Shown piece after piece: positions 53,945 through 62,256 of a stretch of 64,000 bases of DNA (positions within the stretch are counted from its first letter, which is position 1; each line of letters begins with the position of its first letter). The notes under the pieces were generated by a model that saw only the letters and a list, made by a program, of their open reading frames with translations, did not search any database and was not told the DNA's origin. Source of the stretch: Marinilabiliales bacterium (GTDB lineage: Bacteria; Bacteroidota; Bacteroidia; Bacteroidales; SZUA-534). A program made the position numbers and the translations under genes. Where the stretch lies: assembly GCA_003512955.1 (NCBI GenBank), contig DOTG01000003.1, forward strand, positions 220,517 through 284,516, given 5' to 3'.

Positions 53945-54478
53945 CTAGAGAATTTCGATTTTTTCGGCGGTTAAATCCACCCATTTGCCCTGGGCACGCA
54001 GCACCTGTTCAATCACGTCGCGCACGCAACCTTGACCTCCATTCAGGTGCGAGATGTATTTTGATACCTGTTTCACTTCCACTGCGGCATCACCCGGGCA
54101 GGTGGGGACACCTACCATCCGCAAAACCGGGTAATCGGGAATGTCGTCACCCATGTAAAGGATTTGGTCGAGGCTGAAATTGTATTTTTTTACAAACTGT
54201 TGCAGTGCCTCGGTCTTTTCAAACGAACCCATATAAAGATCGGTAATATCGAGAAACTGAAGCCTTTTTACCACGCCCACATTTGCTTTTCCGGCACTGA
54301 TGATTCCAATGGGATACCCCTGCTTTTGGGCAAACCGGATGGCAAAACCATCTTTGGTATTCATGGCCCGCATTTGTTCCCCATCGGCCATGCAATAAAC
54401 GGAACCGTCGGTGAAAACGCCATCCACATCAAAAACAAAGGCTTTCACTTTATTCAAATCTTCTTTAAAATTGCTCAT
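53945..54478 (-). CDS. kdsC: KdsC-like 3-deoxy-D-manno-octulosonate 8-phosphate phosphatase
   Basis: 177 residues, HAD superfamily subfamily IIIA without a cap domain. Motif I FVFDVDGVFTDG with the nucleophile Asp, motif II IISAG, Lys in FEKTEAL, motif III YMGDDIPDYPVL, and the C-terminal GGQGCVRDVIEQVL typical of KdsC tetramers. It removes phosphate from Kdo-8-P in lipopolysaccharide core synthesis. Short spacings of 7 and 3 bp to its neighbours place it in the housekeeping operon. Confidence 0.93.
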   Translation of the reverse strand: MSNFKEDLNKVKAFVFDVDGVFTDGSVYCMADGEQMRAMNTKDGFAIRFAQKQGYPIGIISAGKANVGVVKRLQFLDITDLYMGSFEKTEALQQFVKKYNFSLDQILYMGDDIPDYPVLRMVGVPTCPGDAAVEVKQVSKYISHLNGGQGCVRDVIEQVLRAQGKWVDLTAEKIEIL

Positions 54479-54485
54479 GCTTTGG

Positions 54486-55274
54486 TTATTTTATTCGGGA
54501 GCCTTCCGACGGTTTTGATTTGGAAACTTCGGTAATGCTCGCGGTCACAAATCTATATAATTTTTCCAATTTGTCCGATTTTAATTGCTCGATATGCGCC
54601 TCAATAACCTGAATGTCGTTACGGAACGCCGGACCCGTTTGAGCCTCTCCCGGTGCAAGTTGTTGAACCTTTTGGGCTGTTTCCAAGATGAGCGGCTTGA
54701 GGATATCAAACGGAATGTTCTTTTCTTCGAGCAGTTGCTGCGCGAGTACATACAAATGATTGACAAAATTATTGGCAAATACTGCCGCCAGGTGGCATTG
54801 CTTGCGTTGCTCGGAATCCAGTCCATAAATTTTTTCGGAAAGAGTACCGGCCAATATATTAAGCCGGGTTTTATTTTCAGGGGTGTTGGCTTCAATGCAA
54901 AAGGGAACATTGCTTAGTGGCACTTCGCGGGCTTTTGAAAAAGTCTGTAGCGGATAAAAAACCCCATGATTTTTAAACCTGGATAAAGCAGAAAGAGAAA
55001 TGCTGCCAGAGGTGTGAGCTATCAGTTCTGGTTCAAAATCAATTTGTAAAGCGACCTCTTCAATGGCTTTATCGGAAACGCAAATCAAATAAAGGTCGGC
55101 GGTTGTTTGTAAGGTATACAGGTTATCGGTTGCCCGTGCTTTCAATTTTTTTGCCAGCTCTTTAGCAGGATTCAAGTTGCGGCTGTACACCTGTAAAATA
55201 CGGTGGCCTGCCTTAAAAAGACCTAACCCTAAATGGTGGGCTATATTGCCGGAACCGATGATGGTGATAACCAT
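54486..55274 (-). CDS. Rossmann-fold DUF2520 protein
   Basis: 262 residues. N-terminal NAD(P)-binding fold (ITIIGSGNIAHHLGLGLFKAG, YSRN after the second strand) and a C-terminal helical DUF2520 domain (CHLAAVFANNFVNHLYVLAQ; APGEAQTGPAFRNDI). The overall layout resembles pyrroline-5-carboxylate and 6-phosphogluconate dehydrogenases; some relatives are described as F420-dependent NADP oxidoreductase-like. Reaction not known. First gene of the operon running through kdsC, ubiA-like and maf to the S46 peptidase. Confidence 0.88.
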   Translation of the reverse strand: MVITIIGSGNIAHHLGLGLFKAGHRILQVYSRNLNPAKELAKKLKARATDNLYTLQTTADLYLICVSDKAIEEVALQIDFEPELIAHTSGSISLSALSRFKNHGVFYPLQTFSKAREVPLSNVPFCIEANTPENKTRLNILAGTLSEKIYGLDSEQRKQCHLAAVFANNFVNHLYVLAQQLLEEKNIPFDILKPLILETAQKVQQLAPGEAQTGPAFRNDIQVIEAHIEQLKSDKLEKLYRFVTASITEVSKSKPSEGSRIK

Positions 55275-55296
55275 GTCAATTTCGTTGAATGAATTT

Positions 55297-55304
55297 CAAA
55301 GATA
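55297..55304 (-). promoter_or_regulatory. -7 promoter element of the DUF2520-S46 operon
   Basis: Minus strand reads TATCTTTG, an exact fit to TAnnTTTG, 22 bp before the ATG at 55274. No -33 TTG at suitable distance. It separates this operon from the rnf operon upstream. Confidence 0.45.
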
Positions 55305-55356
55305 ACGAAAGTGATGGATTCTGAAATCGGTTATGGCAAATTCAATAAAAGGATTA

Positions 55357-55929
55357 CTAAACCAACCCGCTAAAGCCCATAAATGCCATCGCCAGGATAC
55401 CTGCTGTAATTAATGAGATAGGAATTCCCTTCATACCTTTTGGGATAGCCATCATATCAAGGTGCTCGCGGATTCCGGCAAAAATGACCAGTGCCAATCC
55501 AAAACCAATGGCAGTGGCACCTGCAAAAATCACCCCTTCAAAAAGCATGTAATTCTTTTTGAATACCAGAATGGCTACCCCTAATACGGCACAGTTGGTG
55601 GTAATGAGTGGCAAAAAAATACCCAGCGCCTGATACAACGAAGGGCTCACCTTTTTCAGGATGATTTCAACCATCTGTACCAGGGCTGCAATAACCAGAA
55701 TAAAGGTAATCGTCTGCATGTATTCAATATGTAAGGCCATAAGTACATACACATGAATAAGGTAGGTAACAATGGTAGCCAGCACGATAACAAAAAGCAC
55801 AGCTGCCGACATCCCCATGGCTGTAGATACTTTGTTTGAAACCCCTAAAAATGGGCAAATACCTAAAAATTGTGACAACACAATGTTATTCACAAAAATG
55901 GCCGATATGATTAATAAAATGTATTCCAT
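55357..55929 (-). CDS. rnfA: Rnf complex integral membrane subunit A
   Basis: 190 residues, six membrane helices, homologous to RnfE and NqrE. Signature NNIVLSQFLGICPFLGVS near the N-terminus and LPLITTNCAVLGVAIL in the middle, the latter with the Cys that, with a counterpart in RnfE, holds a membrane [2Fe-2S] cluster. Last gene of the rnf operon, 15 bp after rnfE. Confidence 0.96.
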   Translation of the reverse strand: MEYILLIISAIFVNNIVLSQFLGICPFLGVSNKVSTAMGMSAAVLFVIVLATIVTYLIHVYVLMALHIEYMQTITFILVIAALVQMVEIILKKVSPSLYQALGIFLPLITTNCAVLGVAILVFKKNYMLFEGVIFAGATAIGFGLALVIFAGIREHLDMMAIPKGMKGIPISLITAGILAMAFMGFSGLV

Positions 55930-55944
55930 AATTTCAAGGTTTAA

Positions 55945-56526
55945 TTAAGCTTTCCGCAACCGGTTAATGATAGCAATCAAATATCCGAGGGCAATAAATG
56001 CACCCGGAGCTAAAATAAACACCAGCATCCCATCACCTTCAATAAGTTTGATGCTCATGATAGAACCGGCCCCCAACAATTCCCTGATAGAACCTAAAAT
56101 TCCCAAGGCCATGGCAAAACCAAGCCCCATTCCCAAACCATCAAAGAACGATGGAAGCACCTTATTTTTATTGGCAAAAGCTTCGGCACGCCCCAACACG
56201 ATACAGTTTACTACAATCAACGGAATAAAAATACCTAATTGCTTGTAAAGCGAGGGTACATAAGCCTGCATCAGTAAATCTACAATGGTAACAAAGGTGG
56301 CAATCACTACCACATAAGCGGGAATCCGTACTTTATCGGGAATTAATTTGGCTATTAACGAAATAACCACATTGGAGCCAATAAGTACAAAAGTAGTAGC
56401 CAACCCCATGCCGATACCATTTATGGCCGACGATGTGGTAGCTAAGGTTGGGCACGTTCCCAATATAAGGACCAAAATGGGGTTTTCCTTGAAAAAGCCT
56501 TTGGTAAAATGTTTTATCTGACTCAT
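55945..56526 (-). CDS. rnfE: Rnf complex integral membrane subunit E
   Basis: 193 residues, six membrane helices, paralogue of RnfA. Opening FTKGFFKENPILVLILGTCP and middle IPLIVVNCIVLGRAEAFA are characteristic; each carries one of the cysteines expected to bind the intramembrane cluster. Ten bases after rnfG. Confidence 0.96.
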   Translation of the reverse strand: MSQIKHFTKGFFKENPILVLILGTCPTLATTSSAINGIGMGLATTFVLIGSNVVISLIAKLIPDKVRIPAYVVVIATFVTIVDLLMQAYVPSLYKQLGIFIPLIVVNCIVLGRAEAFANKNKVLPSFFDGLGMGLGFAMALGILGSIRELLGAGSIMSIKLIEGDGMLVFILAPGAFIALGYLIAIINRLRKA

Positions 56527-56536
56527 AATGCTTATT

Positions 56537-57145
56537 TTATTGAGTTACTTCCGTAGTTTGGTTCTGTGGATTGCTTTTTATATATGCCTGATAGGCCCGT
56601 TGAATTCCCTCGCAAAATGCACGTGAACTGATAGTGGCGGCAGTTATCGCATCTACTTCACCACCATCTTTTTTTACTTTCAACTTAAAGGTTCCAGGGT
56701 TTTTGCCAAGCACACTTTGATGGTTTTTCTCAGTTTTAAACCACTCCCCCATTTTGGTTCCCAAGCCGGGGGTCTCCTTGTGTTCAATCACCGAATAATT
56801 AATGATGGTACCATCGGGTTTAAATCCTACCATAATACTTATTAAGCCACTATATCCTTTTTTTGAGTATGTTTCAATAGCCACACCCACCAACTTGTCA
56901 TTGTTTTTGGCCGGATAGCACACCAACGAATCGCCATCGGAGGCTATTTTGAATTGCTCGGCAAAGGGCTGGTTATCGAACGCGGGCAATACCATCTGAA
57001 TTGAGACATTCTTGTTTTCAATCTGAACCAGGGCAATAGGCTCTTTGGTTACATTATAAACCAAAGCAAGTGCCGCAGATGCCACAAAGGTAATGACCAA
57101 CAAGGTCATCAGCATATTTTTAAAGTCCGATTCTCTAGTTGCCAT
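56537..57145 (-). CDS. rnfG: Rnf complex flavoprotein subunit G
   Basis: 202 residues: one N-terminal membrane helix and a periplasmic FMN-binding domain. The covalent flavin site is in DAITAATISSRAF, where the Thr before Ile-Ser is expected to carry FMN through a phosphoester (added by ApbE, not in the window). Its ATG lies inside the end of rnfD (11-bp overlap) and has a good Shine-Dalgarno, AGGAGGT, six bases upstream. Confidence 0.95.
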   Translation of the reverse strand: MATRESDFKNMLMTLLVITFVASAALALVYNVTKEPIALVQIENKNVSIQMVLPAFDNQPFAEQFKIASDGDSLVCYPAKNNDKLVGVAIETYSKKGYSGLISIMVGFKPDGTIINYSVIEHKETPGLGTKMGEWFKTEKNHQSVLGKNPGTFKLKVKKDGGEVDAITAATISSRAFCEGIQRAYQAYIKSNPQNQTTEVTQ

Positions 57146-58136
57146 TTTTTACCTCCTCTCCAAAAGTTGTAGGTTTGGTCCATCGATTCAATAGGGGAAC
57201 CAAAGCGTTCATAATTAATATTGCAAATGAAATTCCTTCGGGATAGGCACCGAAATTTCTGATAATAACTGTCAAAAGTCCAATACCAATGGCAAAGATG
57301 ATCATCCCAAAATGAGTCATGGGTGAGGTTACATAATCGGTGGCCATAAAAACAGCCCCTAACATGATTCCCCCGGTTAAAATATGGAATACCGGATCGG
57401 CAAATTTCTCAGGGCTTGCCAGATGAAGGATGCCACTGAAAGCAAACACAGTTCCAATCAGGAAAACAGGAATGTGCCAGGTAATAATTTTCCGATAAAG
57501 CAGGAAGGCAAATCCCAGCAATAAGGCCAAGGCACTTACTTCACCCATGCTTCCTCCCATGTGTCCAAAAAATAGTTGCATGTGGCTGGGAATGTTCGCT
57601 AGGGTGGAAATAGATTCTCCATTTTTAACGGCCTCTTTTACCAACGCCAAAGGAGTAGCTCCGGTTACGGCATCGGCGTATCCTGTACTAAAACCGCCAG
57701 GTGTGGGCCAACTGGTCATCTGAACCGGGAAGGAAATCAATAGGAACACCCGGCCCACCAAAGCAGGATTGAAAGGGTTTTGTCCCAATCCGCCAAAGGA
57801 CATCTTTCCAATGCCAATGGCTACCAGTGCTCCAATAACAATAACCAAAATAGGTAAATTGCTGGGAACATTAAAGGCCAGCAACAATCCGGTCAGAACT
57901 GCGGAACCATCAGTAATCCGAGGTTGGATTTTGAGGATAAACCGATGAATGAGGTACTCGAAAGCTACACAGCTCAATACTGAAACGGCAGTAACAATAA
58001 TGGCCCCCATTCCAAAATAATAAACTGAAGCTGCAAATGCAGGAAGTAGCGCCAGCACTACCCCATACATTATCTTTGGCACCGAAAATTCTCCGTTAAT
58101 GTGTGGGGACGGAGATACATGTATTTGTTGATTCAT
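57135..58136 (-). CDS. rnfD: Rnf complex membrane flavoprotein subunit D
   Basis: 333 residues with about nine or ten membrane helices. Opening VSPSPHINGEFSVPKIMYG and GGLGQNPFNPALVGRVFLL are typical RnfD/NqrB. The covalent FMN threonine is in DAVTGATPLALV. Together with RnfG it passes electrons through the membrane and couples to Na+ or H+ pumping. 14 bp after rnfC. Confidence 0.96.
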   Translation of the reverse strand: MNQQIHVSPSPHINGEFSVPKIMYGVVLALLPAFAASVYYFGMGAIIVTAVSVLSCVAFEYLIHRFILKIQPRITDGSAVLTGLLLAFNVPSNLPILVIVIGALVAIGIGKMSFGGLGQNPFNPALVGRVFLLISFPVQMTSWPTPGGFSTGYADAVTGATPLALVKEAVKNGESISTLANIPSHMQLFFGHMGGSMGEVSALALLLGFAFLLYRKIITWHIPVFLIGTVFAFSGILHLASPEKFADPVFHILTGGIMLGAVFMATDYVTSPMTHFGMIIFAIGIGLLTVIIRNFGAYPEGISFAILIMNALVPLLNRWTKPTTFGEEVKNGN

Positions 58137-58150
58137 TGCGAAAGGTATTG

Positions 58151-59482
58151 TTATTGTTTACGAGTTCTAATAATCTGGCCCACGGTTGATTTGCTTAATC
58201 GTATGTAATCCAGCAACGGACGGTTGGCCGGACAGGTGTACATGCACGAACCACATTCCATACAATCCATAGTATGCGACATTTCCGATGATTCCCACAT
58301 TTGTTTTTCCGAGAAGGTCATCAAAAGGTAAGGTTCTAACCCCATCGGGCATACGGATATACATTTCCCGCATCGGATGCATGGTTCCATGATGGGTCGT
58401 TTTGCCTCCTTGCCGTTGAATAACAGAATGCCTGAGACCCCTTTTGAAACGGGTATATCCAATGATTTTAAGGCTTTCCCCATCATGGGCCCACCCGATA
58501 CAATTTTTCCGGTATCCTCAGGAACACCGCCGCAGGCTTCAACCAGTTGAGTGGCCGGAGTACCAATACGCACCTTAAAGTTGGATGGGGTTTTTACCGA
58601 TTTCCCGGTTACAGTCACAATCCGCTCAATCAAAGGTTTGTTTTTTTGAACGGCCTCATATACAGCAAATGCAGTACCCACATTGTGTACCACCACTCCC
58701 ACATCAATGGGAAGTGCACCCGAAGGAACCTCACGGTTTAATACGGCTTTGATCAGTTGTTTTTCGCCGCCCTGGGGATATTTCACCTTCAGGGGAACTA
58801 TTTCAATCCCAATGTAATTTTTAGTTAATGCTTTTAAATGTTGGATGGCATCAGGTTTATTGTTTTCGATGCCGATAAATGCTTTAGACACGCTCAACGC
58901 CTTCATGAGTAATTGCGTTCCGACTATAACCTCGTCTCCTTTTTCGAGCATCAACCGATGATCCGAAGTAAGGTAGGGCTCACATTCCACGCCATTGATT
59001 AACAACACATTAGCCATTTTACCGGGAGGAACCGAGAGTTTGATATGCGATGGAAACGTAGCACCTCCCAAACCAACAATACCGGCCTCTTTCACTTTGG
59101 AAGTAATCTCAGTTGCCGAAAGATTACATTCGGCTAAAAGAATATCTGTACGGTCGATGGTTTCCAACCAGTCATCACCTTCCACGTTGATAAAGATAGC
59201 TGGCCTCGAAAAGCCCGTGATGTCTATGGTGTCTTCAATCTTAGCAATAGTCCCTGAAAAGGGGGAATGAATGTTAGCCGAAACAAACCCGGAGCTTTGC
59301 GCCAGCAGTTGTCCCACTTTTACCACATCTCCTTTATTGACTACCGGAGAGGCTGGTGCTCCAATGTGCTGACCCAGCGGTACCGCGGCTACTTTTGGCA
59401 GTTCGGCAGTTATAATGGGAGATGAAGCCGATAACTTGTTTTCGGCCGGATGAACTCCCCCTCTTTTAAATGTCTTTAACAT
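58151..59482 (-). CDS. rnfC: Rnf complex NADH-binding subunit C
   Basis: 443 residues, peripheral cytoplasmic. N-terminal barrel-sandwich part (HPAENKLSA; GQHIGAPASPVVNKGDVVKVGQ), NADH/FMN Rossmann-like region (GLGGATFPSHIKL, INGVECEPYLTSDHRL), SLBB domain, and two [4Fe-4S] motifs near the end (CIRCGKCISVCPMG; CMECGSCMYTCPANRP). It exchanges electrons with NAD. A Shine-Dalgarno GGAGG precedes the ATG. No long lysine-rich C-terminal tail as in some proteobacterial RnfC. Confidence 0.96.
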   Translation of the reverse strand: MLKTFKRGGVHPAENKLSASSPIITAELPKVAAVPLGQHIGAPASPVVNKGDVVKVGQLLAQSSGFVSANIHSPFSGTIAKIEDTIDITGFSRPAIFINVEGDDWLETIDRTDILLAECNLSATEITSKVKEAGIVGLGGATFPSHIKLSVPPGKMANVLLINGVECEPYLTSDHRLMLEKGDEVIVGTQLLMKALSVSKAFIGIENNKPDAIQHLKALTKNYIGIEIVPLKVKYPQGGEKQLIKAVLNREVPSGALPIDVGVVVHNVGTAFAVYEAVQKNKPLIERIVTVTGKSVKTPSNFKVRIGTPATQLVEACGGVPEDTGKIVSGGPMMGKALKSLDIPVSKGVSGILLFNGKEAKRPIMEPCIRCGKCISVCPMGLEPYLLMTFSEKQMWESSEMSHTMDCMECGSCMYTCPANRPLLDYIRLSKSTVGQIIRTRKQ

Positions 59483-59501
59483 GATTTCCTCCGATTCACT
59501 G

Positions 59502-60380
59502 TTAATTGGTTTGGATGGTATTTTCGTTATGGTTTTCCATTACTGCTTCGGCAGCTTTACGTGGCGGAAAGTTGATTTCGTGAATGGAATTGGTTGGGCA
59601 TTCCACCACACATTTCCGGCACAATTTGCATTTGTTGTAATCAATGTAGGCCAAGTTGTTTGCTAAGGTAATAGCCTCGAACGGGCACACCTTAACACAC
59701 TTTCCACAGCCGATGCAAGCTACGGCGCAAGCTTTTTTGGCTACCGCTCCTTTATCTTTGTTGATGCACGAAACATAAATACGGCGGCTGTTTTTTCCTT
59801 TGTTCCTGAGTTCAATAATATGTTTGGGGCAAGCCTTCACACAGGCACCGCAGGCCACGCATTTATCTTCAATAATTACCGGAAGGCCAGTCAACGGATC
59901 CATGTACATGGCGCCGAACTTACAGGCGGCTACGCAATCTCCTTCACCCAAGCAACCAAAACTACAACCGGTGTCACCTGAATACAAGGCTGCGTCAATA
60001 ACGCATGAGTTGGCACCATCATAGGTGTTTATTTTGGGGCGGTGTTCGCAGGTCCCATTACATCGCACCACTGCCACTTTCGGTTCTTGAATGGTAGCTT
60101 CGAATCCTAAATAGGTGGCAATGCCAGCCATGACGGAGGCATCGGAAACCGGGCAATTCAACCCCTCCATTGATTCTGCTTTAACCAACTGCTCGGCCAT
60201 ATTGCGACAGCCCGGAAAACCACAACCTCCGCAATTTGCCCCGGGCAGCATGCTTTCCACTTCACCAATCCTGGGATCTTCAACTACTTTAAACTGTTGA
60301 GCTACAAAATAAAGAATGACAGCCGATATCCCTCCTAAAATACTTAACGAAAGAATGGTATAGATAATTGTCATATTCAT
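59502..60380 (-). CDS. rnfB: Rnf complex ferredoxin-oxidising subunit B
   Basis: 292 residues: N-terminal membrane helix (about 5-27), the RnfB/four-Fe-S motif GANCGGCGFPGC, then a ferredoxin-like part with cysteine sets in CNGTCEHRPK, GCSFGCLGEGDCVAAC, CVACGACVKACPKH, CIGCGKCVKVCPFE and CKLCRKCVVECPTN, enough for several [4Fe-4S] clusters. It takes electrons from reduced ferredoxin. The five-cluster form is of the anaerobe (clostridial/Bacteroidota) kind. 12 bp after rseC. Confidence 0.96.
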   Translation of the reverse strand: MNMTIIYTILSLSILGGISAVILYFVAQQFKVVEDPRIGEVESMLPGANCGGCGFPGCRNMAEQLVKAESMEGLNCPVSDASVMAGIATYLGFEATIQEPKVAVVRCNGTCEHRPKINTYDGANSCVIDAALYSGDTGCSFGCLGEGDCVAACKFGAMYMDPLTGLPVIIEDKCVACGACVKACPKHIIELRNKGKNSRRIYVSCINKDKGAVAKKACAVACIGCGKCVKVCPFEAITLANNLAYIDYNKCKLCRKCVVECPTNSIHEINFPPRKAAEAVMENHNENTIQTN

Positions 60381-60392
60381 AGAACCAATAAT

Positions 60393-60806
60393 TTATTGTT
60401 GAATTTCAAATAGAAACGACTTCTGGATTCGATTTCTGGTTAGATACAAAACGAAATAATAGGGCACCAAAACAGCTAAGGCAAACAACCCTGAAATACC
60501 TTCGGACAATCCCATGATATGACAGACAATTAAGGTTGCAAGCACAAATACAAATGGCAGAAGATAGCCCAGCAAAACAGCACGCATTCCAGCCGATTCC
60601 TTGGCCAATACCGTAACCCAGTCGCCAGATTGAATGGTTCTTCCTTTATTGATGGCATCAATAATCTTATCCTGCTGGTCGGCCGCACTGCATGCCCCTT
60701 GAGCATGACACGATGCACACGCCGAAACACTGGTGATGCGGACTTTCACCTTTTCTCCATTAACCGATTCTGCAATACCTGTATGTGAAACAGTTGTTCG
60801 ATTCAT
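60393..60806 (-). CDS. rseC: RseC/MucC-family Rnf-associated protein
   Basis: 137 residues. N-terminal cytoplasmic domain with a cysteine set in SACASCHAQGACSA (C-x2-C-x5-C), likely an Fe-S or metal site, a beta-rich region (IQSGDWVTVLAKE), then two membrane helices (about 75-95 and 100-122). In many Bacteroidota an RseC homologue opens the rnf operon; in E. coli RseC works with the Rsx complex in reducing SoxR. Role in the complex here is not known. First gene of the seven-gene operon. Confidence 0.9.
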   Translation of the reverse strand: MNRTTVSHTGIAESVNGEKVKVRITSVSACASCHAQGACSAADQQDKIIDAINKGRTIQSGDWVTVLAKESAGMRAVLLGYLLPFVFVLATLIVCHIMGLSEGISGLFALAVLVPYYFVLYLTRNRIQKSFLFEIQQ

Positions 60807-61209
60807 TTTTGTCCCCTTTTAACCCCTTCCATTCCAAACAATGCTTACAATTTGATAATTTAAAATGTTAGATGGCAGGCAATTATTAATAATTCTATCT
60901 GCTTGTATATCACAATAGAACCCAAATTTGCGCCAAATGTAAAATCTTTAAGCATTTATCAAAAGGACTTTTCCCCAATTTAAAAACCGGTACACTAATT
61001 TAGCATGATTATAAATAATACAATCGCCACAAATCCAGCTTCAATACTGATATTACAGAAAAACAAGGGTTGTGTATTTCGCTTTGAAAGCGTTGTAAAA
61101 CATCTAAAGAAAAAGGGTGAGGGATGAAAGGTATTTTTATGTAAAAAGAAGCAAGGGTTGTGGTTGGTTGAAAAAATTTGCTAAATATGAAAGTAAGGAA
61201 AGACAACAA
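60807..61209. other. Upstream region of the rnf operon, no gene recognised
   Basis: Contains a promoter-like pair for rnf (60934-60962), a perfect 14-bp palindrome aattattaataatt (60881-60894) between promoter and gene, and otherwise AT-rich sequence. An open frame 61009-61209 (-) gives a composition-biased 66-residue translation that I do not accept as a gene. Confidence 0.5.
60934..60962 (-). promoter_or_regulatory. Promoter-like element of the rnf operon
   Basis: Minus strand: TTTG (60963-60960), 18 bp, TACATTTG (60941-60934), an exact -7 match. It would give a leader of about 120 nt before rseC, with the aattattaataatt palindrome inside it. Confidence 0.45.
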
Positions 61210-61398
61210 TTAGTTGTTTTTCCAAAACTCATCATATTCAGGGTTGTTTTCCCACTCCCACGAAATGTCTAACAAAGTGGATGGGGCTAAGTGCTTTTTT
61301 GTGTTTTTGGCAACGCTGCTGTTATTTTTGTTTGAAGCTTGAGCATTGCTTTTTACACTACCAGCACTTTTTTCTAAATGATTCATTGCTTCATTCAT
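61210..61398 (-). CDS. Small hypothetical protein
   Basis: 62 residues, polar, no signal peptide or membrane helix: a Ser/Asn/Lys-rich first half (KSNAQASNKNNSSVAKNTKK) and an acidic aromatic end (WEWENNPEYDEFWKNN). A promoter-like element (61420-61453) sits just upstream in the right orientation, which raises it above random ORFs. I do not recognise the family; it lies between the rnf region and a dead transposase. Confidence 0.4.
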   Translation of the reverse strand: MNEAMNHLEKSAGSVKSNAQASNKNNSSVAKNTKKHLAPSTLLDISWEWENNPEYDEFWKNN

Positions 61399-61419
61399 AA
61401 TTTATAATATTTCACGGAG

Positions 61420-61453
61420 CAAAATTAGGATATATTTATTGAGTAAGGGTCAA
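61420..61453 (-). promoter_or_regulatory. Promoter-like element of the small ORF
   Basis: Minus strand: TTG (61453-61451), 23 bp, TAATTTTG (61427-61420), an exact fit to TAnnTTTG, 21 bp before the ATG at 61398. Confidence 0.4.
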
Positions 61454-61572
61454 TTTATTGTGAATAGTTCGATAAAAAACAGGTAATTTCTGCAAACGAG
61501 TGCGTTTGGGAAGGGGGTAAATTGCTTTTTTAGTAAACTTCTGCTACAATAAACAAAACTGGGATATCCACT

Positions 61573-62156
61573 TAAAACATATAAAAATTTCTTGCCGTGC
61601 ATTTTTGCCTGGCTGAATTTGGCAAATACAGCCGTATTGGCATATACGTCGGTCAGCATGTGGACTTTCAGGCCGCCCTTTTTCTTTCCATCATCTTTGG
61701 GGTTACGCCAACACCTTTCATCACATCCGAGAATAAAGAAATTGTGGTGGAATCGAAAGCGTAAAACTCCTCGAAACTGACCTTTTCTTTCCGGCTGACC
61801 GACAAAAGTGGCTTAAAATAGGCTATCAATGCAAAATAGTACAACTTGAAAAGTTCGTTGCCCCGGTCCCGCAAAGCATCCCCTGCTGTGCTTTTTGACG
61901 GCGAACAGTCCATGCCCAGGTGGTTCAGTTTGCCGCCCAGAGCCCGCATCCCATCGCATACTTCGCCCATCGAATCGCACCATGAAAATATCCCGAACAG
62001 CATCGTTATGAGTTGTTCCCATGAAAAAAAAGTTTTGTAATAGCGGTCGCCACTTTGTTGTTGAACTAAAATATCGAACTGCTCACGGGGCAGCATTTTT
62101 ATCAATTGTTTGAAAACCGGCTGACCGACTAAATTCTTTGAAATATCTTTGCCCAT
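61573..62156 (-). pseudogene. IS4-type transposase, frameshifted and truncated
   Basis: The N-terminal 150 residues match Bacteroidota IS4-type transposases (DUF4372 start MGKDISKNLVGQPVF, then YAFDSTTISLFSDVMKGVG with the first catalytic Asp). Near 61706 one base is missing: after it, the expected NPKDDGKKKGGLKVHMLTD continues in another frame (LTDVYANTAVFAKFSQAKM, HGKKFLYVL) down to about 61573. There the match stops, so the second Asp and the Glu of the DDE triad are gone. The element is dead. Its 5' end probably lies near 62250 (actactgaccgac on the minus strand), next to the stop of the neighbouring lipoprotein gene. Confidence 0.82.
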
Positions 62157-62256
62157 GGTTGAAAATTTTTGTTGTTCAAAACAAATTTACAACCTTGGAA
62201 TGAGGCTTCGGCCTTGTCCCTATATTTTCTTATTTTTTGTCGGTCAGTAGTGATTT

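Noticed and set aside
61009..61209. 66-codon open frame (-) directly after the small ORF
   Set aside because: Phe/Leu-rich translation with no start signal of its own; looks like non-coding AT-rich DNA.
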